Source: FEB-25 sp963726315 (GTDB taxonomy: Bacteria; Chloroflexota; Anaerolineae; Anaerolineales; UBA4823). From it: DNA of 64,000 nt. Below are positions 17,085 through 26,078 of this stretch, piece after piece (the stretch's first letter is position 1; each line of letters opens with the position of its first letter). Below the pieces are notes generated by a model. That model made no database searches. It saw nothing but the letters and a program-made list of their open reading frames with translations, and was not told the origin of the DNA. Location: positions 372,001 to 436,000 of the forward strand of contig CAVSBZ010000007.1 of NCBI GenBank assembly GCA_963726315.1, written 5' to 3'. Position numbers and translations under genes: made by a program.

Positions 17085-18218
17085 TTACCCACCCAGATGC
17101 ATGGGCATGATCACGTGTAAGAAATTGTCCTCGCCTGCCGGGCGGAAAACACCTGGCGTCGTCTCGATATTCGTCTCGAGGATCACATTCGCCGTCTTGA
17201 CCACGTCCAGCAGCTCGCGCAGGAAGCGCACATTGAAGGCAATCAGCAGCTGTTTGCCCTCAATATTGGCATCAATCACCGTCTGGTTGAAGCCGGTTTC
17301 TTCCGACTGCCCGGAGATTTCCACTGTCCCGGGCTGGTTATCGGTGCCGGGGGTGATCTGGATGCGGGCGATGTGCGAGCCCTCACGAGCAAAAATCTCG
17401 GCTTGCTTACAGGCTTTAAGGATGGCGGGGGTGGAAATGACCGACCGTGTTTGGTGGGAGCGCGGAATAACCTGTTCCAGGTCGGGGTAGGAACCTTCGA
17501 TCAGCTGGGAAACCAGCTCGACATCTTTCATGTGGAAGATGACCTGACCTCGACCGGAGGGTAACACCATGGTTACAGTGGTCTCGCCATCGCTGGCGAT
17601 ACGACCCAGCTCTGCCAGGGCGCGGGCGGGGATGATGGCTTTGATGGCATGCGAAGGTGAGGAGGAGAGCTCTGTTTTGCGGATGGAGAGGCGGAAACCG
17701 TCAGCTGCTTGCAAGGTGAGCTGGTTGCCCTGGGTGGTGAGCAGCACCCCAGTGAGCACAGGGCGGGCTTCATCGGAGGAGGCAGCGAAGGCCACCTGCT
17801 GGATCATCTCTTTCAGCGCGGTGACGTTAAGTGGAATGCCTTCAGCCAGGTCAGGCACAGGCATGGGGGGAAACTCCTGTGAATCGATACAGTTGATATC
17901 CGTGTTGGAAGAGCCGCAGCGCACGTTGAGCTTCTGATTGCGCACATTGAGGCTCATCTCCACCTGGTCATTGGGTAAGGTGGCGACCAGGTCGGTGAAA
18001 GTGCGCGCCGGCACGGTGGTGGAGCCTTCTTCCACGATCTTGGCACCGATCCAGCAGGTAATGCCGAGCTCAAGGTTGGTAGCGGAGAGGCGCAGGCGTC
18101 CTTCGTCGGTTGCCACGAGCACGTTTGCCAGCACGGGCAGGGTGCTGCGTGGGGATACGGCACGCGAGACGATGCTCAGCCCGTGTGCCAGGTTTTCTTG
18201 CAATACAGTAACTCTCAT
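17085..18218 (-). CDS. dnaN: DNA polymerase III beta subunit (sliding clamp)
   Basis: A 377-residue ring-forming processivity clamp, normal length for the family, with three clamp domains (about 1-120, 128-245, 250-377). The start MRVTVLQENLA at 18218 has GGAGAAG eight bases upstream; a further-upstream in-frame start adds a non-homologous extension. Typical segments include VLANVLV, DGFRLS and the closing VIMPMHL that forms part of the partner-binding groove. It is not next to dnaA or recF here, so this is not the usual origin arrangement. Confidence 0.95.
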   Translation of the reverse strand: MRVTVLQENLAHGLSIVSRAVSPRSTLPVLANVLVATDEGRLRLSATNLELGITCWIGAKIVEEGSTTVPARTFTDLVATLPNDQVEMSLNVRNQKLNVRCGSSNTDINCIDSQEFPPMPVPDLAEGIPLNVTALKEMIQQVAFAASSDEARPVLTGVLLTTQGNQLTLQAADGFRLSIRKTELSSSPSHAIKAIIPARALAELGRIASDGETTVTMVLPSGRGQVIFHMKDVELVSQLIEGSYPDLEQVIPRSHQTRSVISTPAILKACKQAEIFAREGSHIARIQITPGTDNQPGTVEISGQSEETGFNQTVIDANIEGKQLLIAFNVRFLRELLDVVKTANVILETNIETTPGVFRPAGEDNFLHVIMPMHLGG

Positions 18219-18310
18219 GGTAATACTTCTCCTTGGTAGGCTGCTTTGAGTATACAACGAGAGGGGGAATTTATCCAGTAATCAGTGGGATGTGGAAGAA
18301 ATTCTTTTGG

Positions 18311-18335
18311 ATAGACGCCCCGGCAGGGTGTCTAT
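18311..18335. repeat. Palindromic repeat, AGACGCCC family, copy 1
   Basis: ATAGACGCCC (18311-18320) and GGGTGTCTAT (18326-18335) form a 10-bp stem with one wobble pair and a five-base loop. It is related in sequence to the palindromes at 18422 and 37845 and lies between gdhA and dnaN. Confidence 0.5.
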
Positions 18336-18421
18336 ACGGGGAAACTATGTTGGGTTTCGGGCGGAATTACACCGCCCTCAACCACAACCTACAAGAAATA
18401 TTATCCCATGGGAGAACAAAA

Positions 18422-18446
18422 AGAGACGCCCTGCTGGGGCGTCTCT
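18422..18446. repeat. Palindromic repeat, AGACGCCC family, copy 2
   Basis: AGAGACGCCC and GGGCGTCTCT form a perfect 10-bp stem with the loop TGCTG. It lies just downstream of gdhA on the minus strand, about 35 bases after its stop. No T-run follows, so a terminator role is uncertain. Confidence 0.55.
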
Positions 18447-18480
18447 ACGGAATATCAAATCGGATGGTGAAGAAGTTCAG

Positions 18481-19767
18481 TTAAATCCAGCCGCGGAGCT
18501 CCATGGCTTTGACTACACGAGCTATGGCAACCATATAGGCGGCATCACGCATGTAGACCTTTTCCTTCTCCGACATCTCAAGCACGGAGTGGAACGCCAG
18601 GGTCATCTTGGTGTCCAGCTTCTCCAGCACCTCTTCCTTGGTCCAGTAGAAGTTCATGTCGTTCTGGACGCCTTCGAAATAGGAGCAGGTGACGCCACCA
18701 GCATTACACAGGAAGTCTGGAATGTTGAAGATTTTATTAGCCTTGATCACCTCGTCGGCTTCTGGGGTGGTGGGCCCGTTGGCGCCTTCAGCGATGATGC
18801 GCACACGGTTGTGGATCTTCTTGATCGTATCACCTGTCACTTGACCTTCGATGGCAGCAGGGATCAGCACGTCAGCTTCCTTGGTGATCCAATCGTCGCC
18901 ATCTTCGAGCACGTAACCGGCTGCCTTGGCTTTGGCTTTATCAATGGTGCCATATTGGTCGGTGATGGACTGCAGGAACTTGGGATCGATACCCTTGGGG
19001 TGGCTGAAAGTGTAGGAGCACTTGTCGATACGGTCCCAGCAGGATACGCAAGTGACCTTACCGCCCAGTTGCTCGATAAAACCAATGGCAGCATATTGCG
19101 AGACGTTACCGAAGCCCTGGATTGCAGCGACCGATTTGGTGGGATCGATCTTGAGGTGCTTCATGGCCTCACGCACGGTATAAATGACACCGTAACCAGT
19201 GGCTTCGGTGCGGCCCAAAGAACCGCCGCCACCGAGAGGTTTTCCGGTAATCACACCAGGAGTAAAATGACCGACCAGCTTGGAGTACTCATCCATCATC
19301 CAGCCCATCATCTGGGGGGTAGTGCCCACGTCGGGGGCAGGGACGTCTTGCCGGGGGCCGATATTGCGCCACATCTGGTCTACCCAGCCACGGCATAGTT
19401 TTTCCTTCTCAAACACCGAGAGGGTTGCCGGGTCAACCGGAACGCCGCCCTTACCGCCGCCCAGGGGGATATCAGCGACGGAGCATTTCCAGGTCATCCA
19501 CATTGCCAGGGCGCGCACTGTGTCGAGAGTCTCAGCCGGGTGGAAGCGGATGCCACCCTTATTGGGACCACGCACATCGTTGTGCTGTACCCGGTAGCCA
19601 GTGAAGACGCGCATACTGCCATCGTCCATGTGTACCGGGATGGTGAACTTAAACTCACGCGCAGGCCAGCGAAGCAGCTCGGATACCTGCGGGTCGAGGT
19701 TGAGCTGTTTGGCAACGCCGTCAAACTGGCGCTGTGCCATTTGAAAAGCATTGATCTGTTCAGTCAT
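18481..19767 (-). CDS. gdhA: Glu/Leu/Phe/Val dehydrogenase (glutamate dehydrogenase)
   Basis: A 428-residue enzyme that interconverts glutamate and 2-oxoglutarate plus ammonium with NAD(P). Substrate-site motifs are GPNKGGIRFHP (67-77) and the catalytic lysine in GGGKGG (Lys106); the nucleotide-binding AIQGFGNVSQ lies near 230 in the Rossmann domain, and NAGGVT marks the C-terminal region. GGAG lies seven bases before the ATG. Together with the GltD-like genes and aminotransferase it points to amino-acid nitrogen metabolism, though they are not in one operon. Confidence 0.94.
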   Translation of the reverse strand: MTEQINAFQMAQRQFDGVAKQLNLDPQVSELLRWPAREFKFTIPVHMDDGSMRVFTGYRVQHNDVRGPNKGGIRFHPAETLDTVRALAMWMTWKCSVADIPLGGGKGGVPVDPATLSVFEKEKLCRGWVDQMWRNIGPRQDVPAPDVGTTPQMMGWMMDEYSKLVGHFTPGVITGKPLGGGGSLGRTEATGYGVIYTVREAMKHLKIDPTKSVAAIQGFGNVSQYAAIGFIEQLGGKVTCVSCWDRIDKCSYTFSHPKGIDPKFLQSITDQYGTIDKAKAKAAGYVLEDGDDWITKEADVLIPAAIEGQVTGDTIKKIHNRVRIIAEGANGPTTPEADEVIKANKIFNIPDFLCNAGGVTCSYFEGVQNDMNFYWTKEEVLEKLDTKMTLAFHSVLEMSEKEKVYMRDAAYMVAIARVVKAMELRGWI

Positions 19768-19870
19768 AATTTACTCCTGTAGGTTTATATTTTAAATTTC
19801 AGCAGGTACCCTGCAAGGGTGCCCGCAATTTTGCAGGACTTTATTAAGGTGATTCCAATACATGGACGAT

Positions 19871-19885
19871 CGCACCAGTGGTGCG
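19871..19885. promoter_or_regulatory. Short palindrome upstream of gdhA
   Basis: CGCACCAGTGGTGCG is a 15-base palindrome about 105 bases before the gdhA start. It could be an operator for gdhA. No matching promoter was identified and no second copy was seen, so this is tentative. Confidence 0.25.
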
Positions 19886-19986
19886 CTTTAAGATTAATCA
19901 ATGTCTGACATATCGTCAAGTGACGAATGCCACACCTTTATAGTGCCGGATGGTGATGTTTCGCGGTAATGACGATGGGTGAATTC

Positions 19987-21150
19987 TTATCCGTGGCGGT
20001 GCATGAAGGTTTCGATGCGCCTCAAGGCCTCTTCGATCTTCTCGTAGGCAGTGGCATACGAGCAGCGCACATATCCTTCGCCGCCGGCGCCGAAGGAATT
20101 GCCGGGGACGACTGCCACACGCTCTTCCTCGAGCAGCTTTTGAGCAAAAGTTTCATCGTCCATGCCGGTGATGGACACGTTGGGGAATGCGTAAAATGCT
20201 CCATGCGGCTCAAAGGTGGGCAGCCCTAGCCGATTTAGACCGCCAACGATCAGCTTGCGCCGCCGGTCGTACTCATCACGCATCTCGTCTACAAACCTGG
20301 ACCCATGCTGAATGGCTTCGAGAGCTGCCAGCTGCGACATGGTGGGGGCGGACATGATGGTGTATTGGTGAATACGCACCAATCCCTGGATGATATCGAC
20401 CGGACCGCAGGCGAAGCCCGCCCGCCAACCGGTCATGGCATAGTTCTTGGAAAACCCACCCAGCAGAACGGTGCGGGTCTGCATCCCAGGCAGGGAGGGG
20501 AAACAAACGTGCTGGACGCCGTACACCAGCTGGTCGTAAAGCTCGTCCGAGATGACGATCAAGTCATACTGCTCGGCAATGCGAGCGATCTCCAACAGCA
20601 CTTCACGCGAGTAGACCGCGCCGGTGGGATTATTGGGATAGCCCAGCAGGATCGCCTTGGTGCGCGGGGTGATAGCGGCTTCGACCTTTTCGGGCTTAAC
20701 TTGAAAGCCATCTTCGACGAAGGTGGGAATTTCCACAGGCACGCCTCCGGCCAGGACGACCTCCGCCTGGTATGAGACGAAGCAGGGGGTGGGTATGATG
20801 ACCTCTTCACCGTGGTTGAGCAGGGCGGTCATGGTTAAGTATAGCGCTTCGGATACCCCGACCGTAACGATAGCTTCGGTTTTGGGGTCGTACTCGACGT
20901 TATATGTCTTATAAATGTGATCGGTGATAGCATGCCGTAGCTCGAACAGCCCGGCATTTGAGGTGTAATGTGTCTCGCCGGTACGCAGGGCTTTGATGCC
21001 AGCTTCGATGATGGGCTCGGGGGTAACGAAATCGGGCTCACCGATGCCCAGTGAAATGACATCCTTCATGGTGGCGACAATATCGAAGAACTTGCGAATG
21101 CCGGATGGCTTCAGCCCGATGACGTGGCGGGCCAGGTAGCTATGATCCAT
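19987..21150 (-). CDS. Class I/II pyridoxal-phosphate aminotransferase
   Basis: A 387-residue fold-type I aminotransferase of the aspartate/aromatic group. Motifs: NNPTGAVY (173-180), SDELY (201-205) and the PLP lysine in GGFSKNYAMTGWR (Lys235), with the substrate-carboxylate arginine near the C-terminus in GYVRCSYA. It transfers amino groups between amino acids and 2-oxo acids; the exact substrate cannot be told from sequence. AAGGAG lies five bases before the ATG. Confidence 0.9.
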   Translation of the reverse strand: MDHSYLARHVIGLKPSGIRKFFDIVATMKDVISLGIGEPDFVTPEPIIEAGIKALRTGETHYTSNAGLFELRHAITDHIYKTYNVEYDPKTEAIVTVGVSEALYLTMTALLNHGEEVIIPTPCFVSYQAEVVLAGGVPVEIPTFVEDGFQVKPEKVEAAITPRTKAILLGYPNNPTGAVYSREVLLEIARIAEQYDLIVISDELYDQLVYGVQHVCFPSLPGMQTRTVLLGGFSKNYAMTGWRAGFACGPVDIIQGLVRIHQYTIMSAPTMSQLAALEAIQHGSRFVDEMRDEYDRRRKLIVGGLNRLGLPTFEPHGAFYAFPNVSITGMDDETFAQKLLEEERVAVVPGNSFGAGGEGYVRCSYATAYEKIEEALRRIETFMHRHG

Positions 21151-21164
21151 GATTGCTCCTTAGG

Positions 21165-21383
21165 TTAAAGTGGTTGAACGGACCATTCGTCTGTGTGGCT
21201 ATCATAATCAAGCAAAAATATGCCAGAGCTGGCAGTCATCACCTGGTAAGTAATGCCCGAAGGGGTGCGATATTGCACCAGCACATCGGAAACTTCCAAG
21301 CGCTCGTCCTGCCAATAAAAGGCCAGTGGTCGCCCGGAGTAGTCATTGTCAGAACGGCATTCAACCCGGTCACCGGTCATCAC
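21165..21383 (-). CDS. Small conserved protein (DUF6504-like)
   Basis: A 72-residue soluble beta-rich protein with a pattern seen in small DUF6504-like proteins: GRPLAFYWQDERLEVSDVL, then a strand pair and LLDYDSHTDEWSV. It starts at GTG 21383 (GTGA overlap with the upstream nucleotidyltransferase stop) or the adjacent ATG 21380, so it is translationally coupled to that gene. It sits in front of the aminotransferase on the same strand. Function unknown. Confidence 0.65.
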   Translation of the reverse strand: MMTGDRVECRSDNDYSGRPLAFYWQDERLEVSDVLVQYRTPSGITYQVMTASSGIFLLDYDSHTDEWSVQPL

Positions 21384-22393
21384 AGGCTCAACTTTGAATG
21401 ATCGCCGACATTCAGGACGTCTGCCTGACTGCTGATCTCAACTTCCCTGCCAACCAGGGAGTGTTCGAGGACCACATTGGACAGATCGGAGCCATCGTCG
21501 ATAATGCTGTCGCGGATAATGCTGCTCATGACTTTACAGCCGGCACCTATCACAGCATAAGGTCCAATAACTGAGCTCTTGATGGAGGCACTGGGGTGGA
21601 TATACACCGGGGGCAGGAAGACTGCATCCTTATGTGTAAGGGCATCCGCTATATTAGCATGCCCATGTTCCAACAGGTAGCGATTAGTGCTCAAGACATC
21701 GTCAAGCGTGCCAGCATCCAACCAGGTTTCCACGTATTCCACGCGCATCTTCAAGCCATGCTCGAGCATGATGTTGATGGCATCCGTAAGGAAGAATTCA
21801 CCCTTGAGGCTGATATTGCGCTGAATCTGCTCGTCGATGGCATGCAACAGATCCTCAGAGCTGCGCAGGTAATAACAGCCTACGACTGCCAGGTTGTTAT
21901 CCATATCCGGTGGTTTTTCAATCAGGTGATCCACCCTTCCATCTGCCCCCAGGCTGGCGACACCGAAACGGCGCGGGTCAGGCACGGCTTTCACCCAGGC
22001 GACACCATCAGCGGTCTCCGTGGAAAGGAAGGAAAAATTAGTCTCGATGAGGGTATCGACGTACACCATCACCATCGGACCTGTCAGATATTCTTTTGCC
22101 AAGGCGATGGCGTGGGATTGGCCGCGCATCTCAGGTTGCTGAATATATGTTATGTGGAGATTTGGATGAGCCTGGTGCATATAGGCCTCGATTTTTTCAC
22201 CCAGTTTACCCACGATGAAGATGAACTCTGAATTTTCCAGGTCTGGAAGGCTACTTAACATATCCAGGACATGATCGAGCATCAATTTGTCTGCCAAGCG
22301 GATGAGCGGTTTCGGCCGACTCCAGGTGAGTGGTCGTAAGCGGGTGCCATAGCCCGCCATTGGGATGATGATTTTTATGCTTGAGCTAGCCAA
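21380..22393 (-). CDS. Sugar-phosphate nucleotidyltransferase (NTP transferase + hexapeptide-type tail)
   Basis: A 337-residue protein. The N-terminal nucleotidyltransferase domain has the signature GYGTRLRPLTWSRPKPL (14-30) and a metal-binding VDT near 112. The C-terminal region from about 250 has left-handed beta-helix repeats (IHPSASIKSSVIGPYAVIG). It probably makes an NDP-sugar for cell-surface glycans. The start is TTG with GGAGGG six bases before it. The tail might carry an acyltransferase, but the catalytic residue is not obvious. Confidence 0.85.
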   Translation of the reverse strand: MASSSIKIIIPMAGYGTRLRPLTWSRPKPLIRLADKLMLDHVLDMLSSLPDLENSEFIFIVGKLGEKIEAYMHQAHPNLHITYIQQPEMRGQSHAIALAKEYLTGPMVMVYVDTLIETNFSFLSTETADGVAWVKAVPDPRRFGVASLGADGRVDHLIEKPPDMDNNLAVVGCYYLRSSEDLLHAIDEQIQRNISLKGEFFLTDAINIMLEHGLKMRVEYVETWLDAGTLDDVLSTNRYLLEHGHANIADALTHKDAVFLPPVYIHPSASIKSSVIGPYAVIGAGCKVMSSIIRDSIIDDGSDLSNVVLEHSLVGREVEISSQADVLNVGDHSKLSL

Positions 22394-22451
22394 TGATTAC
22401 CCTCCGCTGGTGAAGATCGTGACGAAGGTAAGTCACTCACGGTATTATACC

Positions 22452-23150
22452 TTAGGAGACCTGGAGACACTTGACCTCGAAGATGCTTTCAAAGGCGGCG
22501 ATCACCGCCTGAGTGACTTGCTGCATGGTGGGAGGGTTAGGAAGGAGATTTGAGAGGCTGGTGACGGGAAATCCCTCGATCCCGCAGGCAATAATGCCAT
22601 CCCAATAAGTCATATCGGGGGCTACATTCAAAGCGAATCCGTGGCGGGTGATGCCGTGCGCATCCACCTTCACGCCGATGGCAGCAATCTTCGCAGCATT
22701 GACCCACACGCCGGTGAGATTCTTGATGGTGACGGCCTGAATACCAAATTCATATAGAGCAATAATAAGCAACTGCTCCAATTGACGCAGATAGCCGGTG
22801 TAATCTGCCTTGGGAAGAGGGGAATCACCTGACTGATTGGGAGCAACCAGACCATTCATTGGAAGGGGTATAAGCGGGTAACCGACTAGCTGGCCAGGTC
22901 CGTGGTAGGTCACGTCACCGCCACGGTCAACCCAATACACCTCAATGCCACGCTGCTTGAGCTCATCCTCGCTCCACAACAGGTTGGCAGCCTGACCCCG
23001 GCGACCGAAAGTGTAAGTGTGTGGATGCTCCAGCAGCAGCAAGGTGGGAGGAACATCACCAGCGGCTATCTGACCGGCGAGCTCGACTTGCATATCCCAG
23101 GCTTGCTGGTAGGGGACTAATCCCAGACAGCGGACGTGACATACCTGCAT
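22452..23150 (-). CDS. lipB: Octanoyltransferase LipB
   Basis: A 232-residue enzyme that moves octanoyl groups from acyl carrier protein to lipoate-dependent enzymes. Motifs: RGGDVTYHGPGQL (76-88), the catalytic Lys154 in AAKIAAIGV, HGFALNV, and the catalytic Cys189 in ACGI. A short extra loop at about 98-115 is not usual. ATG 23150 is chosen: it has no Shine-Dalgarno but an extended -10 box ends six bases upstream. lipA is not in the window. Confidence 0.92.
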   Translation of the reverse strand: MQVCHVRCLGLVPYQQAWDMQVELAGQIAAGDVPPTLLLLEHPHTYTFGRRGQAANLLWSEDELKQRGIEVYWVDRGGDVTYHGPGQLVGYPLIPLPMNGLVAPNQSGDSPLPKADYTGYLRQLEQLLIIALYEFGIQAVTIKNLTGVWVNAAKIAAIGVKVDAHGITRHGFALNVAPDMTYWDGIIACGIEGFPVTSLSNLLPNPPTMQQVTQAVIAAFESIFEVKCLQVS

Positions 23151-23156
23151 CAGGCA

Positions 23157-23165
23157 AGTATAACA
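23157..23165 (-). promoter_or_regulatory. Extended -10 box, possible leaderless start of lipB
   Basis: TGTTATACT on the minus strand ends six bases before the lipB ATG at 23150. The gene has no ribosome site, so a leaderless transcript is suggested. Confidence 0.45.
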
Positions 23166-23442
23166 TCTGGGAATATCGGCAGCCGGTAGGTGGTGAAACC
23201 CCTGAATATAATAGATAAATATGATAAAATATCTCCACAAAAGTGGATGCTTTTGCGTATATAGGGTGGTGTTAAACGCAATGATTCCTTTGATGGGGGT
23301 TAGTTAAGATGTCTTTATTTAATCAATGCCAAAGGAATAAAAAAAATAGTTCGATTGTTAAGATTAGTAAATAACAGACCCCTAGCGATTTATTCACGCT
23401 GGTACGGTCTTTATTTTTACTGTTAGAAATAGGAGGAATTCT

Positions 23443-24216
23443 ATGGATATAAAAGATCAAACAACTATAACAAGCGCCGGTCGGGCAACTAATTCCCCAA
23501 CCGATCAATATTCCAGGCGGGATGCCGGAACGGTTCGAATGGCGATTGGAGCATGCATGCTGGTTATCACTCTTGTACTATCTGCTTGCAGCTCACCTAC
23601 CAGCGCTGTCACTCAGGTATCGACTGTACCGCCTGCAAGTGCGCCGCAAAACACAACCGTGCCACAGGCAATTGCACCAACGGGAACAAAAGTGCCACAG
23701 AATACAGCATCGCAAGTGCCAGCTACGAGCGTACCAGGGCAAGCGACGACAAAAACCCAGCTCGATCCATGCCAGCTGATCTCCAGCCAGGAGGCATCAG
23801 TACTTGCCGGCACCTCGTTTGGTAGTGGCAAGGAAGGGATCACCCCTGGCGGTTTGAAATCCTGCACCTATGGTTCTCAAGGCACGATCGTGTTCACAGT
23901 GGATGTCGTCCAGGCGCCGAGTGTGGATGCGGCAAAGGCAGACAAGGCGCAGTTCCTGGCGGACTTACAGGCATCTCTGCAGCAGTTGACTGATCAGGGA
24001 CTAAATGTTACCGAAGAACCCAACTTCGCCGATGGCGCTGTACTGGCTAATGCGAGCGTCAATGGTGGCGGAATCATCATGAACGGCAGCGCTATTGGCT
24101 TTCTGAAGGGTACGGTTTTTTTTGGTTTTAGTGATGTTGTTATCGGCGGGGGTGCTGCCCCTGACAGCACTGCGCTGCATTCTGAAGCGACGACTGTGCT
24201 GGGAAGGCTACCTTGA
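23443..24216 (+). CDS. Lipoprotein with DUF3558-like domain
   Basis: A 257-residue predicted lipoprotein. AGGAGG lies six bases before the ATG, which fixes a rather long polar N-terminus (about 33 residues) ahead of the signal core and lipobox LSAC. A Thr/Pro/Ala spacer follows to about residue 105. The C-terminal domain begins DPCQLIS and includes a second cysteine in SCTYGS, the two-cysteine pattern of DUF3558-type surface lipoproteins. Function unknown; probably extracytoplasmic. Confidence 0.65.
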   Translation: MDIKDQTTITSAGRATNSPTDQYSRRDAGTVRMAIGACMLVITLVLSACSSPTSAVTQVSTVPPASAPQNTTVPQAIAPTGTKVPQNTASQVPATSVPGQATTKTQLDPCQLISSQEASVLAGTSFGSGKEGITPGGLKSCTYGSQGTIVFTVDVVQAPSVDAAKADKAQFLADLQASLQQLTDQGLNVTEEPNFADGAVLANASVNGGGIIMNGSAIGFLKGTVFFGFSDVVIGGGAAPDSTALHSEATTVLGRLP

Positions 24217-24279
24217 GTGGAACAAAGGTTGCAAGATGATTTTACTTAACCATCACAGATCATAGTCTCTTCATAAAAT

Positions 24280-24315
24280 AAATAAAAACGAGCTGGCTCA
24301 TAAGGGGCCAGCCCT
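24280..24315 (-). terminator. Intrinsic terminator of hsp20
   Basis: On the minus strand GCTGGC ... GCCAGC forms a 6-bp core stem, extended by flanking G/C pairs, and is followed by TCGTTTTTATTT. It lies about 60 bases after the hsp20 stop. The plus strand has a weaker T-rich run, so it may serve the convergent lipoprotein gene as well. Confidence 0.65.
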
Positions 24316-24373
24316 TTACAATTTTATACACTTCTTAGTCTTTGGATGTTTATATTCTAGATATGCCTTTATT

Positions 24374-24841
24374 TTAATTGCGATTAACTTTGCCTTCGAT
24401 CATTTTTTGTTCGCCAACTTTGATGGCAATACGCTTCGGCTTGACTTCCTCTGCCTTGGGCAGGCGCAAATTCAACACGCCGTTCTGGTATGAGGCCTCT
24501 ATGGCATCACCCTTTATCTTTGTCGGAAGGGTAATACTGCGGGCGAATGAGCCATAACGACGCTCGCGCAGGTGATACTGGTTCTCCTTGACTTCATTAT
24601 CCGATTTGACCTCACCTTTGATGGTCAAGGTATCGTCGGCATAGGAGATATCAATGTCATCCGGATTAATGCCGGGGACGGAGGCTTTGACAATGAAATC
24701 ATCCTTGTTCTCAACCACATCCACGGCTAAACCCCATTGCATAGGCTGCCACTCATGGTCAGGGTTGGCGTTATCAAACAACCGATCGACAGTGCGGCGA
24801 AGGTTTAACATTTCCTGAAAAGGATCCCAACGAGTTAACAT
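24374..24841 (-). CDS. hsp20: Small heat shock protein Hsp20
   Basis: A 155-residue alpha-crystallin-type chaperone that holds unfolding proteins. The start MLTRWDPFQEM is typical of the family and has GGAGGT seven bases upstream; the longer open frame upstream is a hydrophobic non-coding extension. The alpha-crystallin domain spans about 38-140, with the A-x-x-x-N-G-V-L motif (EASYQNGVLNLRLPK). No CIRCE operator was seen in the AT-rich upstream region. Confidence 0.92.
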   Translation of the reverse strand: MLTRWDPFQEMLNLRRTVDRLFDNANPDHEWQPMQWGLAVDVVENKDDFIVKASVPGINPDDIDISYADDTLTIKGEVKSDNEVKENQYHLRERRYGSFARSITLPTKIKGDAIEASYQNGVLNLRLPKAEEVKPKRIAIKVGEQKMIEGKVNRN

Positions 24842-25056
24842 AGTATTTACCTCCATATTTTTATTGAGAGTTATGTGGTTATATTTTCTATAACTATCTA
24901 CACTATAGAGTAAAATTGTTAATATCAAATATAAAAAATATCTGAGAATTGTAAGAAACAATCCCATCCTTGTGATTGCCGACAACGTTAAATCGCCGAC
25001 CCAATTAATGGTTAAAAAACCTAAAGGCAGTGTAATGCACCAGCAGGTAAAACGGC

Positions 25057-25914
25057 ATGGCTGAAAAACGAGGGCTGGTCATAACTCTGGTTATCGGGAC
25101 TGTGGTTATTTTTATCGGATTGGTGTGGGCTATATCCACCTATCTGCCATTTAACTTATCGGCCTCTCCCAGCCCCACCGTTACCGCCGATGCTCCGCGG
25201 GTGGCGATGAACTGTGCTTCACCGGCTGCATATTGGAAGGAGCATCCAGAGCTTTATCCACTCCAGCTGGTGCTTGGAGGACAAGTTTACAAAGCCAGGG
25301 ATGTCAATGCGATTTTCTCGGGTGCAACTGAAGACTTGTCGACAAAATTACAGGCTCAGCTCATAGCAGCATACCTGAATATCTTATCCGGTGCCGACCA
25401 GAGCTATATTGAAACAACCATATTTGAAGCGTATGGATGGGTAGTTCTACACCCGGCAGGAAGCCAGGTGGATGATAGCCAACTAGCCGAGGGGACACGC
25501 TTATTCAACCTCCTGGAAGCCTACAACCTGGGATTGACGGGGGTCAAGCCGTGCGAAATGGCGTTATTAACATTAACCGAATCGAGCAAGACGGCAGAAT
25601 CCGCGACTGTAATTTTCACCGTGACGCCCAGCGAAACAACTACCCCCACACCCAGTGAAACCCCCAGCGCAACGAATTTTCCAACCGAACCTATATACAC
25701 TGTAGTCATCCCTACGCGGACGCCGAGCCCGCCTAATGAAACCACACAGCAACCAGTATCTTCACCGACGAATACCACAGCGCCAACAAATACCATAGCA
25801 CCACCAACGGCTACAACTGAATCCCCACCGACCTCGACTCCGCGACCTCAAGCTACAGACACGTGGACTCCGCGCCCGCTGCCGACTGACACATGGACTC
25901 CTCGGCCGCCTTAG
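25057..25914 (+). CDS. Membrane-anchored protein with Thr/Pro-rich C-terminal half
   Basis: A 285-residue protein with one N-terminal transmembrane helix (about 7-29), a folded extracytoplasmic region (about 48-170, two cysteines at NCAS and KPCE), and a Thr/Pro/Ser tail of over 100 residues ending in DTWTPRP repeats. It is probably exposed on the cell surface. No family was recognised. The tail resembles the spacers of other surface proteins in the window, but here it is at the C-terminus with no domain after it. Confidence 0.6.
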   Translation: MAEKRGLVITLVIGTVVIFIGLVWAISTYLPFNLSASPSPTVTADAPRVAMNCASPAAYWKEHPELYPLQLVLGGQVYKARDVNAIFSGATEDLSTKLQAQLIAAYLNILSGADQSYIETTIFEAYGWVVLHPAGSQVDDSQLAEGTRLFNLLEAYNLGLTGVKPCEMALLTLTESSKTAESATVIFTVTPSETTTPTPSETPSATNFPTEPIYTVVIPTRTPSPPNETTQQPVSSPTNTTAPTNTIAPPTATTESPPTSTPRPQATDTWTPRPLPTDTWTPRPP

Positions 25915-26078
25915 CTGATCACCCATTATTTATAACGAATTGGTAATTACCAGTTTTACTTTTATCCGATACCTGACTTGGGCAGGACGTTATATTTAGG
26001 TTATTTTTTTATCCAGTAAAAAGTGAAAGCCCAGGGAGGCGGATTAGCGTATAATTTGGGTAGAGTGAGGAGAATTTT

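Noticed and set aside
18292..19398. A 368-codon open frame on the plus strand
   Set aside because: It lies antisense to glutamate dehydrogenase, whose motifs are clear; the frame has no ribosome site or recognisable domain.
25618..25912. Repeated ACACC/ACTCCG-type DNA that looks like a tandem or CRISPR-like array
   Set aside because: It encodes a Thr/Pro-rich spacer; the units are unequal and in frame, with no unique spacers.
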